A model generated the notes under the pieces. That model worked only from the letters and a program-made list of their open reading frames with translations. It was not told where the DNA came from and searched no databases. The translations under genes and the position numbers were made by a program. A DNA stretch of 15,025 bases, taken from contig CAZUPF010000014.1 of NCBI GenBank assembly GCA_964622035.1, positions 1-15,025 of the forward strand, in the 5' to 3' direction. The DNA comes from CAZUPF01 sp964622035 (GTDB lineage: Bacteria; Patescibacteriota; WWE3; JAUXAW01; JAYEID01). How positions within the stretch are numbered: the first letter of the stretch is position 1; every line of letters starts with the position of its first letter. Positions 1 through 7,935 of the stretch are shown here, piece by piece.

Positions 1-990
<990 letters not shown>

Positions 991-1050
991 GAGTATCCCG
1001 CTTGGGTTTTGCAATGTTATTGGTGTATAAGCTTGGGGATTTGAAGGTAG

Positions 1051-1177
1051 TGGTGTCTTGGTGTCTGTAGCGAGGTGGTCCCACTCGTTCCCATTCCGAA
1101 CACGGAAGTTAAACGCCTCAGCGCCGAAGATACTTGGCTCTAGTGGCCTGGGAAAATAGGTCGATGCCGAGACACCA
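1051..1177 (+). rRNA. rrf: 5S ribosomal RNA
   Basis: The sequence carries the 5S signature GTAGCGAGGTGGTCCCAC, then CCATTCCGAACACGGAAGTTAAACGCC and GCGCCGAAGATAC. The ends are paired: 1051-1062 is complementary to 1166-1177 over 12 base pairs, counting G-U. The mature molecule is probably a few bases shorter at each end, since helix I is usually about 10 bp and the E. coli-like 5' end aligns near 1056. It follows the 23S gene after a spacer of about 60 bases, the usual order of a ribosomal operon. The spacer shows no tRNA. Confidence 0.95.
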
Positions 1178-1211
1178 TTGCCTTTAAGCCCCCGTTTGTT
1201 TGGAGATTTTT

Positions 1212-1256
1212 AATTGGCCCGCCGTAAAGGCGGGCCAATTTGTTGCGGTAGTTTTT
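1212..1256 (+). terminator. Rho-independent terminator of the rRNA operon
   Basis: A perfect 12-bp stem (1212-1223 with 1229-1240, GC-rich core GGCCCGCC) closes a 5-base loop. It is followed by a T-leaning stretch, TTGTTGCGGTAGTTTTT, with a T5 run at 1252-1256. It lies 35 bases after the 5S rRNA and before the next promoter. The T tract is interrupted, so termination may need the T5 run or other help. Confidence 0.85.
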
Positions 1257-1275
1257 CACAATACCATTGAAAAAC
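1251..1275. promoter_or_regulatory. 8-N9-8 inverted repeat over the -35 box (candidate operator)
   Basis: GTTTTTCA (1251-1258) and its exact reverse complement TGAAAAAC (1268-1275) are separated by 9 bases. The right arm covers the -35 box TTGAAA of the promoter before the S1-clpC operon. Position and symmetry suit a repressor site. The 9-base spacing resembles the HrcA CIRCE element, but the arm sequence does not match CIRCE. The left arm also overlaps the T5 run after the rRNA terminator hairpin, so a secondary role in termination is possible. Confidence 0.4.
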
Positions 1276-1295
1276 CTGCCGCCTCGTAGTAAGAT
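1267..1295 (+). promoter_or_regulatory. Sigma-70-like promoter of the S1-clpC-frr-radA operon
   Basis: The -35 box TTGAAA (1267-1272, 5 of 6 consensus bases), a 17-base spacer and the -10 box TAAGAT (1290-1295, 4 of 6) form a promoter. A start about 7 bases after the -10 box falls near 1302, only a few bases before the first ATG at 1305. The mRNA would be leaderless or nearly so. The -35 box lies inside an inverted repeat described separately. Confidence 0.6.
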
Positions 1296-1304
1296 GGGGA
1301 CAAG

Positions 1305-2390
1305 ATGAGTAAAATGGAGAAGTTTTTAGAGCAGGATGGACTCGCCCCGAGGAGGTTCCGTCGTGGTGATGTTTTGGATGGGGTGGTGCTGCAGAAAGGG
1401 CCAGACGAGCTTTTGTTGGACATTGGTGCGAAGGCGGAGGGGCTGGTTTCTGGAGATGAGCTGGATGACGGCTTGGGTACTTTCGAGAATCTTTCCTTGG
1501 GCGATACCGTTTTGGCTACAGTTACTCGGGGAAAGAGCGAGGGTGGTCTGGTAGTGCTTTCCCTTAAGGAGGCGGGGGGAGAGGTGCGCTTGCGGGAGTT
1601 GCGGGAAGCGTTCGACGCCGGAAACAGCTTGCGGGCCGCGGTGCGGGGGTTTAATAAGGGTGGCTTGGTGGTGGCTATTGGAGATGGGGTTGAGGCGTTT
1701 CTCCCCTTTTCCCATCTTGACCTAGCCCACTTTTCGGTGAGTGAGCGGGGCAAGGCTTTGGGTGGGGATAAGGAGCGGGAGGAGACACTTTCCTATCTGG
1801 TTGGGGAAGAGCTTTCCGTAAAGATTATTGAGTTCGATCCCCAAAATGGGAGGGTTGTGGTTTCTGAGAAGGAGGCCCTCTCCGAAACTTACCGGGATCA
1901 GCGGGAGAAGTTTTGGTCGGGTTTAAAGCCGGGAGATGCTAAGTCGGGCGTTGTTGTGGGGGTTGTCCCCTTTGGCCTGTTTGTTCGGTTGGAGGACACT
2001 AATGTCGAGGGTCTGGTGCATATTTCGGAGATCTCTTGGGAAAAAGTTGCCTCCCCGGCAGATATTTACCATGTTGGAGATGAGGTTGAAGTTCTGGTTT
2101 TGTCGTTTGACCCTGGGAGGGGGAGGGTGTCTTTGAGCATTAAAGCTCTCCAAGAGAATCCCTGGGAGCGGATCAAGGAGAAATATACGGTTGGCAAGGA
2201 TATCAATGGTATTGTTACAAAGATTACCCCTTACGGCGCTTTTATAAAACTGGAGGAAGGGATAGAGGGGCTAATCCATGTTTCCGAGACCGTCGGTCCT
2301 TTAGAGGTGGGTGAGGAGATAGCGGTGAGGGTGGTTTCCTTCGAACCGGAAAAACAGCGCCTCGGTCTTTCTGTTCGGCAAGCAGGTTGA
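1305..2390 (+). CDS. S1 RNA-binding domain protein (four S1 repeats, RpsA-like)
   Basis: A 361-residue protein made almost wholly of four S1/OB-fold repeats, near residues 20-90, 105-190, 208-280 and 295-359. The last two are the most typical: repeat 3 has GVVVGVVPFGLFVRLEDTNVEGLVHISE and repeat 4 has GIVTKITPYGAFIKLEEG followed by IEGLIHVSE. The first two are more divergent. This four-repeat build matches the short S1 proteins of Gram-positive and related bacteria, which bind mRNA at the ribosome; that role is inferred from the family. Start: ATG 1305 is preceded by only a weak GGGGA, and ATG 1314 in the same frame is possible. The stop overlaps the clpC-type start by one base (TGATG), so the two are probably translationally coupled. 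It is the first gene of the operon, directly after the rRNA genes. I avoid the symbol rpsA because orthology to full six-repeat S1 is not shown. Confidence 0.9.
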   Translation: MSKMEKFLEQDGLAPRRFRRGDVLDGVVLQKGPDELLLDIGAKAEGLVSGDELDDGLGTFENLSLGDTVLATVTRGKSEGGLVVLSLKEAGGEVRLRELREAFDAGNSLRAAVRGFNKGGLVVAIGDGVEAFLPFSHLDLAHFSVSERGKALGGDKEREETLSYLVGEELSVKIIEFDPQNGRVVVSEKEALSETYRDQREKFWSGLKPGDAKSGVVVGVVPFGLFVRLEDTNVEGLVHISEISWEKVASPADIYHVGDEVEVLVLSFDPGRGRVSLSIKALQENPWERIKEKYTVGKDINGIVTKITPYGAFIKLEEGIEGLIHVSETVGPLEVGEEIAVRVVSFEPEKQRLGLSVRQAG

Positions 2391-4699
2391 TGGTTTTAGA
2401 TAAGCTTACCCAAAGAGCAAAGAGGGTCGTGTCCGAGAGTTGGAGAGCGGCTCCCGGTGGTGAGGCCGTCCTCCCCGGTGTGTTTTTGGGTTTCCTCAGC
2501 GAAGAAAAGAGTGGTATTGCTGCGGAAATTGTCGCGGCTGGGGTCGGAAGCTGGGAATGGGAGGAGGGAACCGTACCGTTAGCCGAGCTTGTAGAGGCGG
2601 CATACGTTGAGGCGCAAAGGCTAGAGCACTCTTATGTAGGGACGGAGCACCTTCTTCTCGCTTTGGTAAGCTTGAAAAGCCCTCAGCGTTTGGACGAGGT
2701 TAGGGAAAAGGTAAGTAGCGCTGCTTCCTTCCCTACTGGCTACCTTCTTGGTAAATCTCAGAGTAAGACCCCCCTATTGGATTCTTTTGGGGTTGACCTT
2801 ACCCAGTTGGCTAAGGAGGGGGAGCTAGACCCAGTTGTGGGTAGGGGAGATCTCCTAGAGAAGATTATCCAGACCATCCTCCGTAAGGAGAAGAACAATC
2901 CTATTCTGATTGGGGAGGTGGGGGTGGGCAAGACGGCTCTGGTGCGAGGGTTAGCGCACAGAATTGCGTCCTCGCAAGTTCCGCTATCTCTCCTGGGTAA
3001 GAAGGTTGTTCACTTCGACTTTCCCTCTTTCCTGGCTTCATTTTCTCCTCGGGGAGATCTCGAAGCAGGCTTTTCCTCTTTTCTTGACGAGGTACGGGGG
3101 AACGAGGATGTGCTCCTGTTTATTGACGACCTTCATTCCCTAATGGGTGGGGGGTCGGTGGTTGGGGTCCCTTCCGGAGTGGTGAACATTCTAAAGGAGG
3201 TCCTGACCTCGGGGGAATTACACCTCCTTGGGGCGACCAATTCGGAGGCATATCGGAGGCATTTGGAGTTTGATCGGGCGCTGGTTCGTTGGTTTCAGCC
3301 AATTGTCGTTCCCGAGCCATCCGTGTCTGAGACCGAGGATATTCTCCGGGTACTCGCACCGAAGTTTGAGGCGTTTCACCAGGTGAAATACCCTTCTGAG
3401 GCTATCTCCCAGGCGGTAGCCCTCTCGAAAAGATATGTTTCCGGACGCTTCCTTCCCGATAAGGCGGTAGATGTTTTGGATGAAGCAGGGGCTTGGGTAC
3501 GAGCCGGTAACGAGGAAGCACCCTCCGAGTTTAGACGTGTTTTCCGTGATGAGCAAGCGACTTCTGAGGAGCTGGGTCGGGCCTTGGAGAGCCAAGATTT
3601 AGATAGAGCGGTTAGTCTCCGGTCGAAAAGAAGAGATCTTCGCAATAAGATTGAGTATTTTTCTTCCCCTAAGGGGGGCGGAACCCCGGTTAGTAAGGAG
3701 GTTATTGCGCAAGTGGTGTCGCGTAAAACTGGCGTTCCCTTAACTAAGTTGGCGCGGGGGGAGAGGGAGAAGTTTCGGGAAATGGAGCTGGTTTTGGGGA
3801 AGAGGGTTGTCGGTCAGGATTACGCAGTTTGTGCTTTGTCTCGGGCGCTAAGGCGTCAGAGGGTGGGGCTTAGCGACCCCCGCCGGCCTATCGGCTCGTT
3901 TCTTTTCTTGGGGCCGACCGGGGTGGGTAAAACTGAATTGGCTCGGGAGCTGGCTGGGTTCCTCTTTGGTAACGCCGAGAGGCTGATCCGTTTTGATATG
4001 AGTGAGTTTCGGGAGCGGCACACCGCTTCCCGTTTGGTGGGAGCTCCTCCAGGGTATGTGGGCTACGGTCGTGGTGGGGAGCTCACCGAAAGAGTCCGTG
4101 AAAACCCCTACAGTGTGGTTGTCTTTGATGAGATGGAGAAAGCCCACCCCGAAGTTCTGAACCTGTTGTTGCAGATTATGGAGGAGGGGGAGCTTCGTGA
4201 TGGTCAGGGAAGGGTTACTGATTTTAGGAGCACTGTTATTATCATGACCTCTAATGTAGGGGCCAATTTAGTTAAGCGAGGTGATTTGGGTTTTCAGACT
4301 GCTGGCGATCGGGCTGGTGCTTATGAGAGAATGAGGGAGAAGCTAATGGATAATCTTGAGAAGACGGTTAGCCCCGAGTTCTTAAACCGCCTGAGCGATG
4401 TTTTGGTTTTTAGATCGTTGACTGAGGCGGATATTTTGGAGATTGTTGATTTGCGGCTTGCGGACCTTTCCGAAAAGCTCTCCCCACGAGGGTTATCTCT
4501 CAAAGTTACTTCCGGGGCCAGAAAGGTTTTGGCGCGTGAGGGGTACTCGGAGGAGTACGGGGCCCGTTTTTTGAACCGGGCAATTGAGAGCATTGTTGAG
4601 GTTCCGCTCTCTGAGGGGATTGTTCGGGGTGATTTTTCTGAGGGTACTGCGATTGATGTAAGATCAAGGAACGGGACGATTGAGGTAATAAAGCAATGA
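2390..4699 (+). CDS. clpC: ClpC-type AAA+ unfoldase (Clp ATPase subunit)
   Basis: A 769-residue two-ring Clp/Hsp100 ATPase. Numbering from ATG 2390: a short Clp_N region lies at about 1-110; the first ATPase ring has Walker A GEVGVGKT (175-182); a UVR-like coiled linker (about 385-425) is short as in ClpC, not long as in ClpB. The second ring has Walker A GPTGVGKT (508-515), pore loop GYVGY (555-559), Walker B VVVFDE (576-581), arginine finger in PEFLNR (R667) and an LGF tripeptide (633-635) where ClpC and ClpA dock onto ClpP. So it probably feeds ClpP, which is not in this window. The first ring is odd: Walker B reads FIDDLH for FIDELH (244-249), the usual ALERRFQ is ALVRWFQ (297-303), and the KYRG pore loop is missing (210-229). 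ATG 2390 overlaps the previous stop; TTG at 2387 is an alternative. Confidence 0.93.
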   Translation: MVLDKLTQRAKRVVSESWRAAPGGEAVLPGVFLGFLSEEKSGIAAEIVAAGVGSWEWEEGTVPLAELVEAAYVEAQRLEHSYVGTEHLLLALVSLKSPQRLDEVREKVSSAASFPTGYLLGKSQSKTPLLDSFGVDLTQLAKEGELDPVVGRGDLLEKIIQTILRKEKNNPILIGEVGVGKTALVRGLAHRIASSQVPLSLLGKKVVHFDFPSFLASFSPRGDLEAGFSSFLDEVRGNEDVLLFIDDLHSLMGGGSVVGVPSGVVNILKEVLTSGELHLLGATNSEAYRRHLEFDRALVRWFQPIVVPEPSVSETEDILRVLAPKFEAFHQVKYPSEAISQAVALSKRYVSGRFLPDKAVDVLDEAGAWVRAGNEEAPSEFRRVFRDEQATSEELGRALESQDLDRAVSLRSKRRDLRNKIEYFSSPKGGGTPVSKEVIAQVVSRKTGVPLTKLARGEREKFREMELVLGKRVVGQDYAVCALSRALRRQRVGLSDPRRPIGSFLFLGPTGVGKTELARELAGFLFGNAERLIRFDMSEFRERHTASRLVGAPPGYVGYGRGGELTERVRENPYSVVVFDEMEKAHPEVLNLLLQIMEEGELRDGQGRVTDFRSTVIIMTSNVGANLVKRGDLGFQTAGDRAGAYERMREKLMDNLEKTVSPEFLNRLSDVLVFRSLTEADILEIVDLRLADLSEKLSPRGLSLKVTSGARKVLAREGYSEEYGARFLNRAIESIVEVPLSEGIVRGDFSEGTAIDVRSRNGTIEVIKQ

Positions 4700-5241
4700 A
4701 TCCCTTACTGTCCGCATTAGAGGAAGACCTCCAGGGAGTTTTGGTAGTACTGCGTGATGCCTTTTCGCGGATTCGTACTGGGAGAGCGACTCCTGCTCTG
4801 GTGGAGGACGCTGCCGTGGAAGCATACGGGACGAAGATGAAGATTAAAGAGCTGGCGACTATCACGGTTCCTGAGCCCCGCCAACTTCTTGTTGAGCCGT
4901 GGGACAAAAGTGTTTTGGGGGATATCGAGAGGGCGCTAATTAAGCTGGATTTGGGAACTTCGCCGATTGTGGGTGAGCAGGATATTAGGATTGTTCTGCC
5001 TCCCCTGACAGCCGAGCGGCGGGAAGCGCTGGTGCGGGAGGTGAACGACCAGGTTGGGGTGGCCAAGTCTAAGATGAGGAAGTTTCGGCAAGATGCGCGG
5101 GGAATGGTGGAGGAATTAGAGGATAGTGAGGGTAAGGATTTCGTCTTTCGGTTGAAGATGGAGGTTGACGATGTGGTGAGGGTGGTGGGGGAAGAGATAG
5201 AAGCTTTGCAGCAAAAGAAAGAGCAGGAGCTTATTGGATGA
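4696..5241 (+). CDS. frr: Ribosome recycling factor
   Basis: A 181-residue protein, close to the usual 185. It has the family's N-terminal helix with RIRTGRATPALVE (residues 24-36), the YGT turn, the central beta domain with ITVPEPRQLLVEPWDKS and IRIVLPPLTAERRE, and the C-terminal helices with SKMRKFRQDAR. The arginine needed for ribosome binding and splitting in E. coli (R132) has a counterpart in MRKFRQDAR. With EF-G the protein separates ribosomal subunits after termination. Its ATG overlaps the clpC stop (ATGA, 4696-4699), so translation is coupled. frr more often sits beside pyrH and tsf, so its place between a Clp ATPase and radA is unusual. Confidence 0.97.
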   Translation: MNPLLSALEEDLQGVLVVLRDAFSRIRTGRATPALVEDAAVEAYGTKMKIKELATITVPEPRQLLVEPWDKSVLGDIERALIKLDLGTSPIVGEQDIRIVLPPLTAERREALVREVNDQVGVAKSKMRKFRQDARGMVEELEDSEGKDFVFRLKMEVDDVVRVVGEEIEALQQKKEQELIG

Positions 5242-5277
5242 GGCCCACCACTCGTATTTCAGCGTTTGCTTGGTGCT

Positions 5278-6642
5278 ATGTCTAAGTCACGAACGGTTTA
5301 TGTTTGCCAGTCTTGTGGGGCGGAGTTGCCAAGGTGGCAAGGCCAGTGCTCTCGGTGTGGGGAGTGGAACACCTTGAGCGAGACACTGATTGCGCCCCGA
5401 AGCGCTAGCTCTCGAGCCCGTGAGGCGAAAGCTCCTCGGGGGTTGGGCGGGATTAAGTCGGAGGTTGGGAGGTTAAAGACGGGGATTTTTGAGTTTGACC
5501 GGGTCTTTGGTGGCGGTATTGTCCCGGGATCGATTAATCTTGTCGCCGGCGATCCGGGTATTGGTAAGAGCACTCTACTACTGCAGGTGGCGGGGGCGTT
5601 GTCTAGTCAGGAAGCGGGGAGTGTTTTGTATGTGTGTGGTGAGGAGTCGCCCGAGCAAATTAAATCCCGGGCGGAGCGGCTCAAGATTACTGGACAGAAC
5701 TTGGACCTTCTTCCTGAAACGGATATTGATATGATCGGTGGCCGGCTGTCCACCTCGGCGGGCTCGCCTCGCGTCGAAGCGGGCCAGCGGCGAGACGGGT
5801 CGGCTACCGGCTACCAGCTGGTGATTGTTGACTCTATTCAGACGCTGACAACGGGCGACCTTGCTGGGGGGGCGGGTAGTATCGGTCAGGTTCGGGAGTG
5901 TGCCGAGAGGCTGCGTCGGATGGCGAAGGACAGCAAGACCGCGATTATCTTGGTGGGTCATGTGACCAAGGCGGGGGGGATTGCTGGTCCTAAGGTTCTT
6001 GAACATATTGTGGATGGGGTTTTCAGCTTAGAAGGGGATCGGTTTCACTCTTTTCGCATCTTGCGCGCGTCTAAAAATCGGTTTGGGCCGACTTTTGAGG
6101 TGGGGATATTTGCCATGGGTGCGAAGGGTCTTCGGGCAGTTGAGAACCCCTCTTCCCTATTTCTCTCGGAGCGGAATGCAGAGAGTTCCGGAAGCGTGGT
6201 CGTGGCGACCCTCGAGGGGACGAGACCTGTCTTGGTGGAGATTCAGGCATTGGCGGTTCCTTCGCGGTTCAAGTACCCGCACCGGGCAACTTCGGGGTTT
6301 AGTGCCCGCCGGTTGGATCTCCTCTGTGCTGTTCTGGAGAAACGCGTCGGTTTTGATTTGCAGGGCAAGGATCTTTATGTTAATGTGGCCTCGGGGATGC
6401 GGGTATCCGAGCCGGCCGCCGATTTAGGCGTAGTTTTGGCGCTGGCCTCAGTTACTAAGGGGCGGCCTTTGGGTTCCAAGGTGTGTGTTTTTGGCGAAGT
6501 GGGGCTCTCGGGCGAAGTTCGGAATGTGAGTGATCAGGAGAGGCGGGTTTCCGAGTCGGCGCGTCTGGGCTTCTCGGAAGTTATTTGCCCTCCGAAGATC
6601 AAGACCGTTAGTCAAGCTTTGTCAGCGGCAGGGATTTCCTAG
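5278..6642 (+). CDS. radA: DNA repair protein RadA
   Basis: A 454-residue RadA (Sms), the RecA-like helicase that aids branch migration in recombinational repair. It has the N-terminal C4 zinc finger (Cys 10, 13, 24, 27), Walker A GDPGIGKST (91-99), the strand IVDSIQT, the RadA signature KNRFG (266-270) and the C-terminal Lon-like domain with VNVASGMRVSEPAADLG and GEVGLSGEVR. Start: ATG 5278 gives MSKSRTVYVCQSCG, the usual RadA opening; TTG 5266 is an alternative, and neither has a good Shine-Dalgarno. It starts 36 bases after frr. Odd: a Gly/Ser/Arg-rich insert of roughly 17-20 residues (about 157-178) lies between the ETD motif and IVDSIQT, where B. subtilis RadA has a shorter link; the C-terminus is somewhat shorter than in B. 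subtilis. Confidence 0.96.
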   Translation: MSKSRTVYVCQSCGAELPRWQGQCSRCGEWNTLSETLIAPRSASSRAREAKAPRGLGGIKSEVGRLKTGIFEFDRVFGGGIVPGSINLVAGDPGIGKSTLLLQVAGALSSQEAGSVLYVCGEESPEQIKSRAERLKITGQNLDLLPETDIDMIGGRLSTSAGSPRVEAGQRRDGSATGYQLVIVDSIQTLTTGDLAGGAGSIGQVRECAERLRRMAKDSKTAIILVGHVTKAGGIAGPKVLEHIVDGVFSLEGDRFHSFRILRASKNRFGPTFEVGIFAMGAKGLRAVENPSSLFLSERNAESSGSVVVATLEGTRPVLVEIQALAVPSRFKYPHRATSGFSARRLDLLCAVLEKRVGFDLQGKDLYVNVASGMRVSEPAADLGVVLALASVTKGRPLGSKVCVFGEVGLSGEVRNVSDQERRVSESARLGFSEVICPPKIKTVSQALSAAGIS

Positions 6643-6693
6643 GTGACTTTTTGCGGCTTTATCTTTAAGTTTTATCAGGCAGGTTTCATTCAG

Positions 6694-7620
6694 ATGAAAT
6701 TATCACGGATTATTATTAGAACCTTTGCAGGAGCGCTGTTTACCGGTCTGGGGTACTTCCTCACCTACCGCTACTTTTCTCACCTGACGCTTTTTGGTGT
6801 TCCGCACCTGCTGCCGACCTTGGTTGCCTTTGTCCTCGGGGCCTTTAGCATCTTCTCCCTTCCTGTTTTGGGTAATAATCTTCTGGGGTGGTTTAAGAGC
6901 GTGCTCCGCGCGATAGTCAAAGAGAGTTTGACCGAGTTTTTGGGGACGCAGATGGAGAAAATAAAGGGGCGGTCGTCCCACTCCAAACCGGGCCGTAGCG
7001 AGGGTGGTGCGCAAGAGGGCTCGGAGCTGCCTGTTGGGGGGGCGGTTTTGGACACATCGGCGATTATTGACGGTCGGATTTTGGATATTGTTAGGGCGGG
7101 CTTTTTGCGGGGGCGGGTTGTCCTGCCTCGTCTTGTCCTTGAAGAGCTTCGGCGAGTGGCCGACTCCCAGAATGATTTGCGACGGAAGCGTGGCCGGAGA
7201 GGTCTTGAGGTTTTGGAGGAGCTGAAGAAGCTTAAGGGAGAGGAGTTTGTGGTGTGGGAGGGGGAGTTGGGGGAAGGGGATGTTGATAGTCAGCTAGTTT
7301 CTTTGGCTGAGAAGGAGACGGCCAGCCTGGTTACTGTTGATTTTAATTTGAATAAGGCGGCTAGGGTGGCCGGGGTCAGCGTTTTAAATATTAACGACTT
7401 GGCTAACGCCTTGAAAGCAATCCTCGTTCCGGGGGAGACAACTAAGATTAAACTGGTTCAACCGGGGAAGGAGGATGGGCAGGGGGTGGGCTACCTTGAG
7501 GATGGGACGATGGTGGTCGTTGAGGATGGGGGAGAGAAGCTTGGGAAAAAGGTGGAGGTGGAGGTAACCCGATCTCTGCAAACAGAGGCCGGGCGAATGA
7601 TCTTTGCCCGTTTGGTGTAG
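6694..7620 (+). CDS. Membrane-anchored PIN-TRAM domain protein (YacL family)
   Basis: A 308-residue protein. Two membrane segments come first (about 6-24 and 38-60), then a charged linker, a PIN nuclease-fold domain (about 118-240) and a TRAM RNA-binding domain (about 248-308). The PIN acidic residues are visible: LDTSAIIDGR (D120), LEELRRVAD (E150/E151), GDVDSQ (D198) and VTVDFNLN (D216). The TRAM part has GYLEDGTMVVVEDG and GRMIFARL. This is the build of B. subtilis YacL, which has four membrane segments and lies in the same clpC-radA neighbourhood; the true substrate is unknown, RNA cleavage being likely. Start: ATG 6694 gives a clean MKLSRIII opening. GTG 6643, directly abutting the radA stop, would add 17 hydrophobic residues. 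It is the last gene of the operon before a terminator. Confidence 0.9.
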   Translation: MKLSRIIIRTFAGALFTGLGYFLTYRYFSHLTLFGVPHLLPTLVAFVLGAFSIFSLPVLGNNLLGWFKSVLRAIVKESLTEFLGTQMEKIKGRSSHSKPGRSEGGAQEGSELPVGGAVLDTSAIIDGRILDIVRAGFLRGRVVLPRLVLEELRRVADSQNDLRRKRGRRGLEVLEELKKLKGEEFVVWEGELGEGDVDSQLVSLAEKETASLVTVDFNLNKAARVAGVSVLNINDLANALKAILVPGETTKIKLVQPGKEDGQGVGYLEDGTMVVVEDGGEKLGKKVEVEVTRSLQTEAGRMIFARLV

Positions 7621-7651
7621 TAGACGCCGTCGCGTTCGAGAATCCTGGCTA

Positions 7652-7678
7652 GCGCGCTCGCTAAGAGCGCGTTTTTTA
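7652..7678 (+). terminator. Rho-independent terminator of the S1-to-PIN/TRAM operon
   Basis: The stem CGCGCTC (7653-7659) pairs with GAGCGCG (7665-7671) around a 5-base loop and is followed at once by T6 (7672-7677). A G-U pair at 7652/7672 can extend it. It lies 32 bases after the PIN-TRAM stop codon. Confidence 0.93.
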
Positions 7679-7740
7679 TTGCCCTGGTTACTGTAAGACT
7701 ATCGGACTGGGATAATTTGTGGGTATCTCCGCCTATGGGA

Positions 7741-7769
7741 TTGACATTTGGTAAGTTTCGTGGTACAAA
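7741..7769 (+). promoter_or_regulatory. Sigma-70 promoter of the zinc-ribbon/lipoprotein pair
   Basis: A perfect -35 box TTGACA (7741-7746), a 17-base spacer and TACAAA (7764-7769, 4 of 6). Transcription would begin near 7776, giving a leader of about 160 bases before ATG 7936. A weaker second promoter may overlap it: TTCGAA (7778-7783), 18 bases, TAGAAT (7802-7807, 5 of 6). Together with the terminator and leader this accounts for the gene-free stretch 7621-7935. I see no riboswitch, tRNA or small gene in the leader, only a weak hairpin around ACAA/TTGT near 7880. Confidence 0.7.
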
Positions 7770-7921
7770 TGGGGGTGTTCGAAGCACTTTAACTATGAAG
7801 ATAGAATAATCGTCTCCGAGTAGGCGCGGGGCGTGAGGTTATAGCTGTGAATCGGATGTGTGTAACTAGTCGCGCAACAACGAGTTGTCGGAATTGGGAA
7901 TCATAAACTGTAGAACTCACC

Positions 7922-7930
7922 AGGAGGTGA
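7922..7930 (+). promoter_or_regulatory. Strong Shine-Dalgarno site fixing the zinc-ribbon start
   Basis: AGGAGGTGA lies 5 bases before ATG 7936 and is close to the full complement of the 16S rRNA tail. It rules out the longer in-frame reading from TTG 7885 and shows that this organism uses standard Shine-Dalgarno initiation for some genes. Confidence 0.9.
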
Positions 7931-7935
7931 AGGAT

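Noticed and set aside
991..1050. tRNA gene in the 23S-5S spacer
   Set aside because: The stretch is only about 60 bases, and no cloverleaf or T-loop GGTTCRA motif with paired arms is present.
1251..1275. CIRCE element (HrcA operator)
   Set aside because: The spacing is 9 bases as in CIRCE, but the arms GTTTTTCA/TGAAAAAC do not match TTAGCACTC/GAGTGCTAA.
4506..5066. A 186-residue minus-strand open frame over the end of clpC and frr
   Set aside because: It lies antisense to two well-supported genes, has no ribosome binding site or recognisable domain, and has shadow-like composition.
7777..7935. Riboswitch or structured RNA in the long zinc-ribbon leader
   Set aside because: I found only weak short hairpins and no match to a riboswitch core that I know. 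The leader length may simply reflect use of the second promoter.
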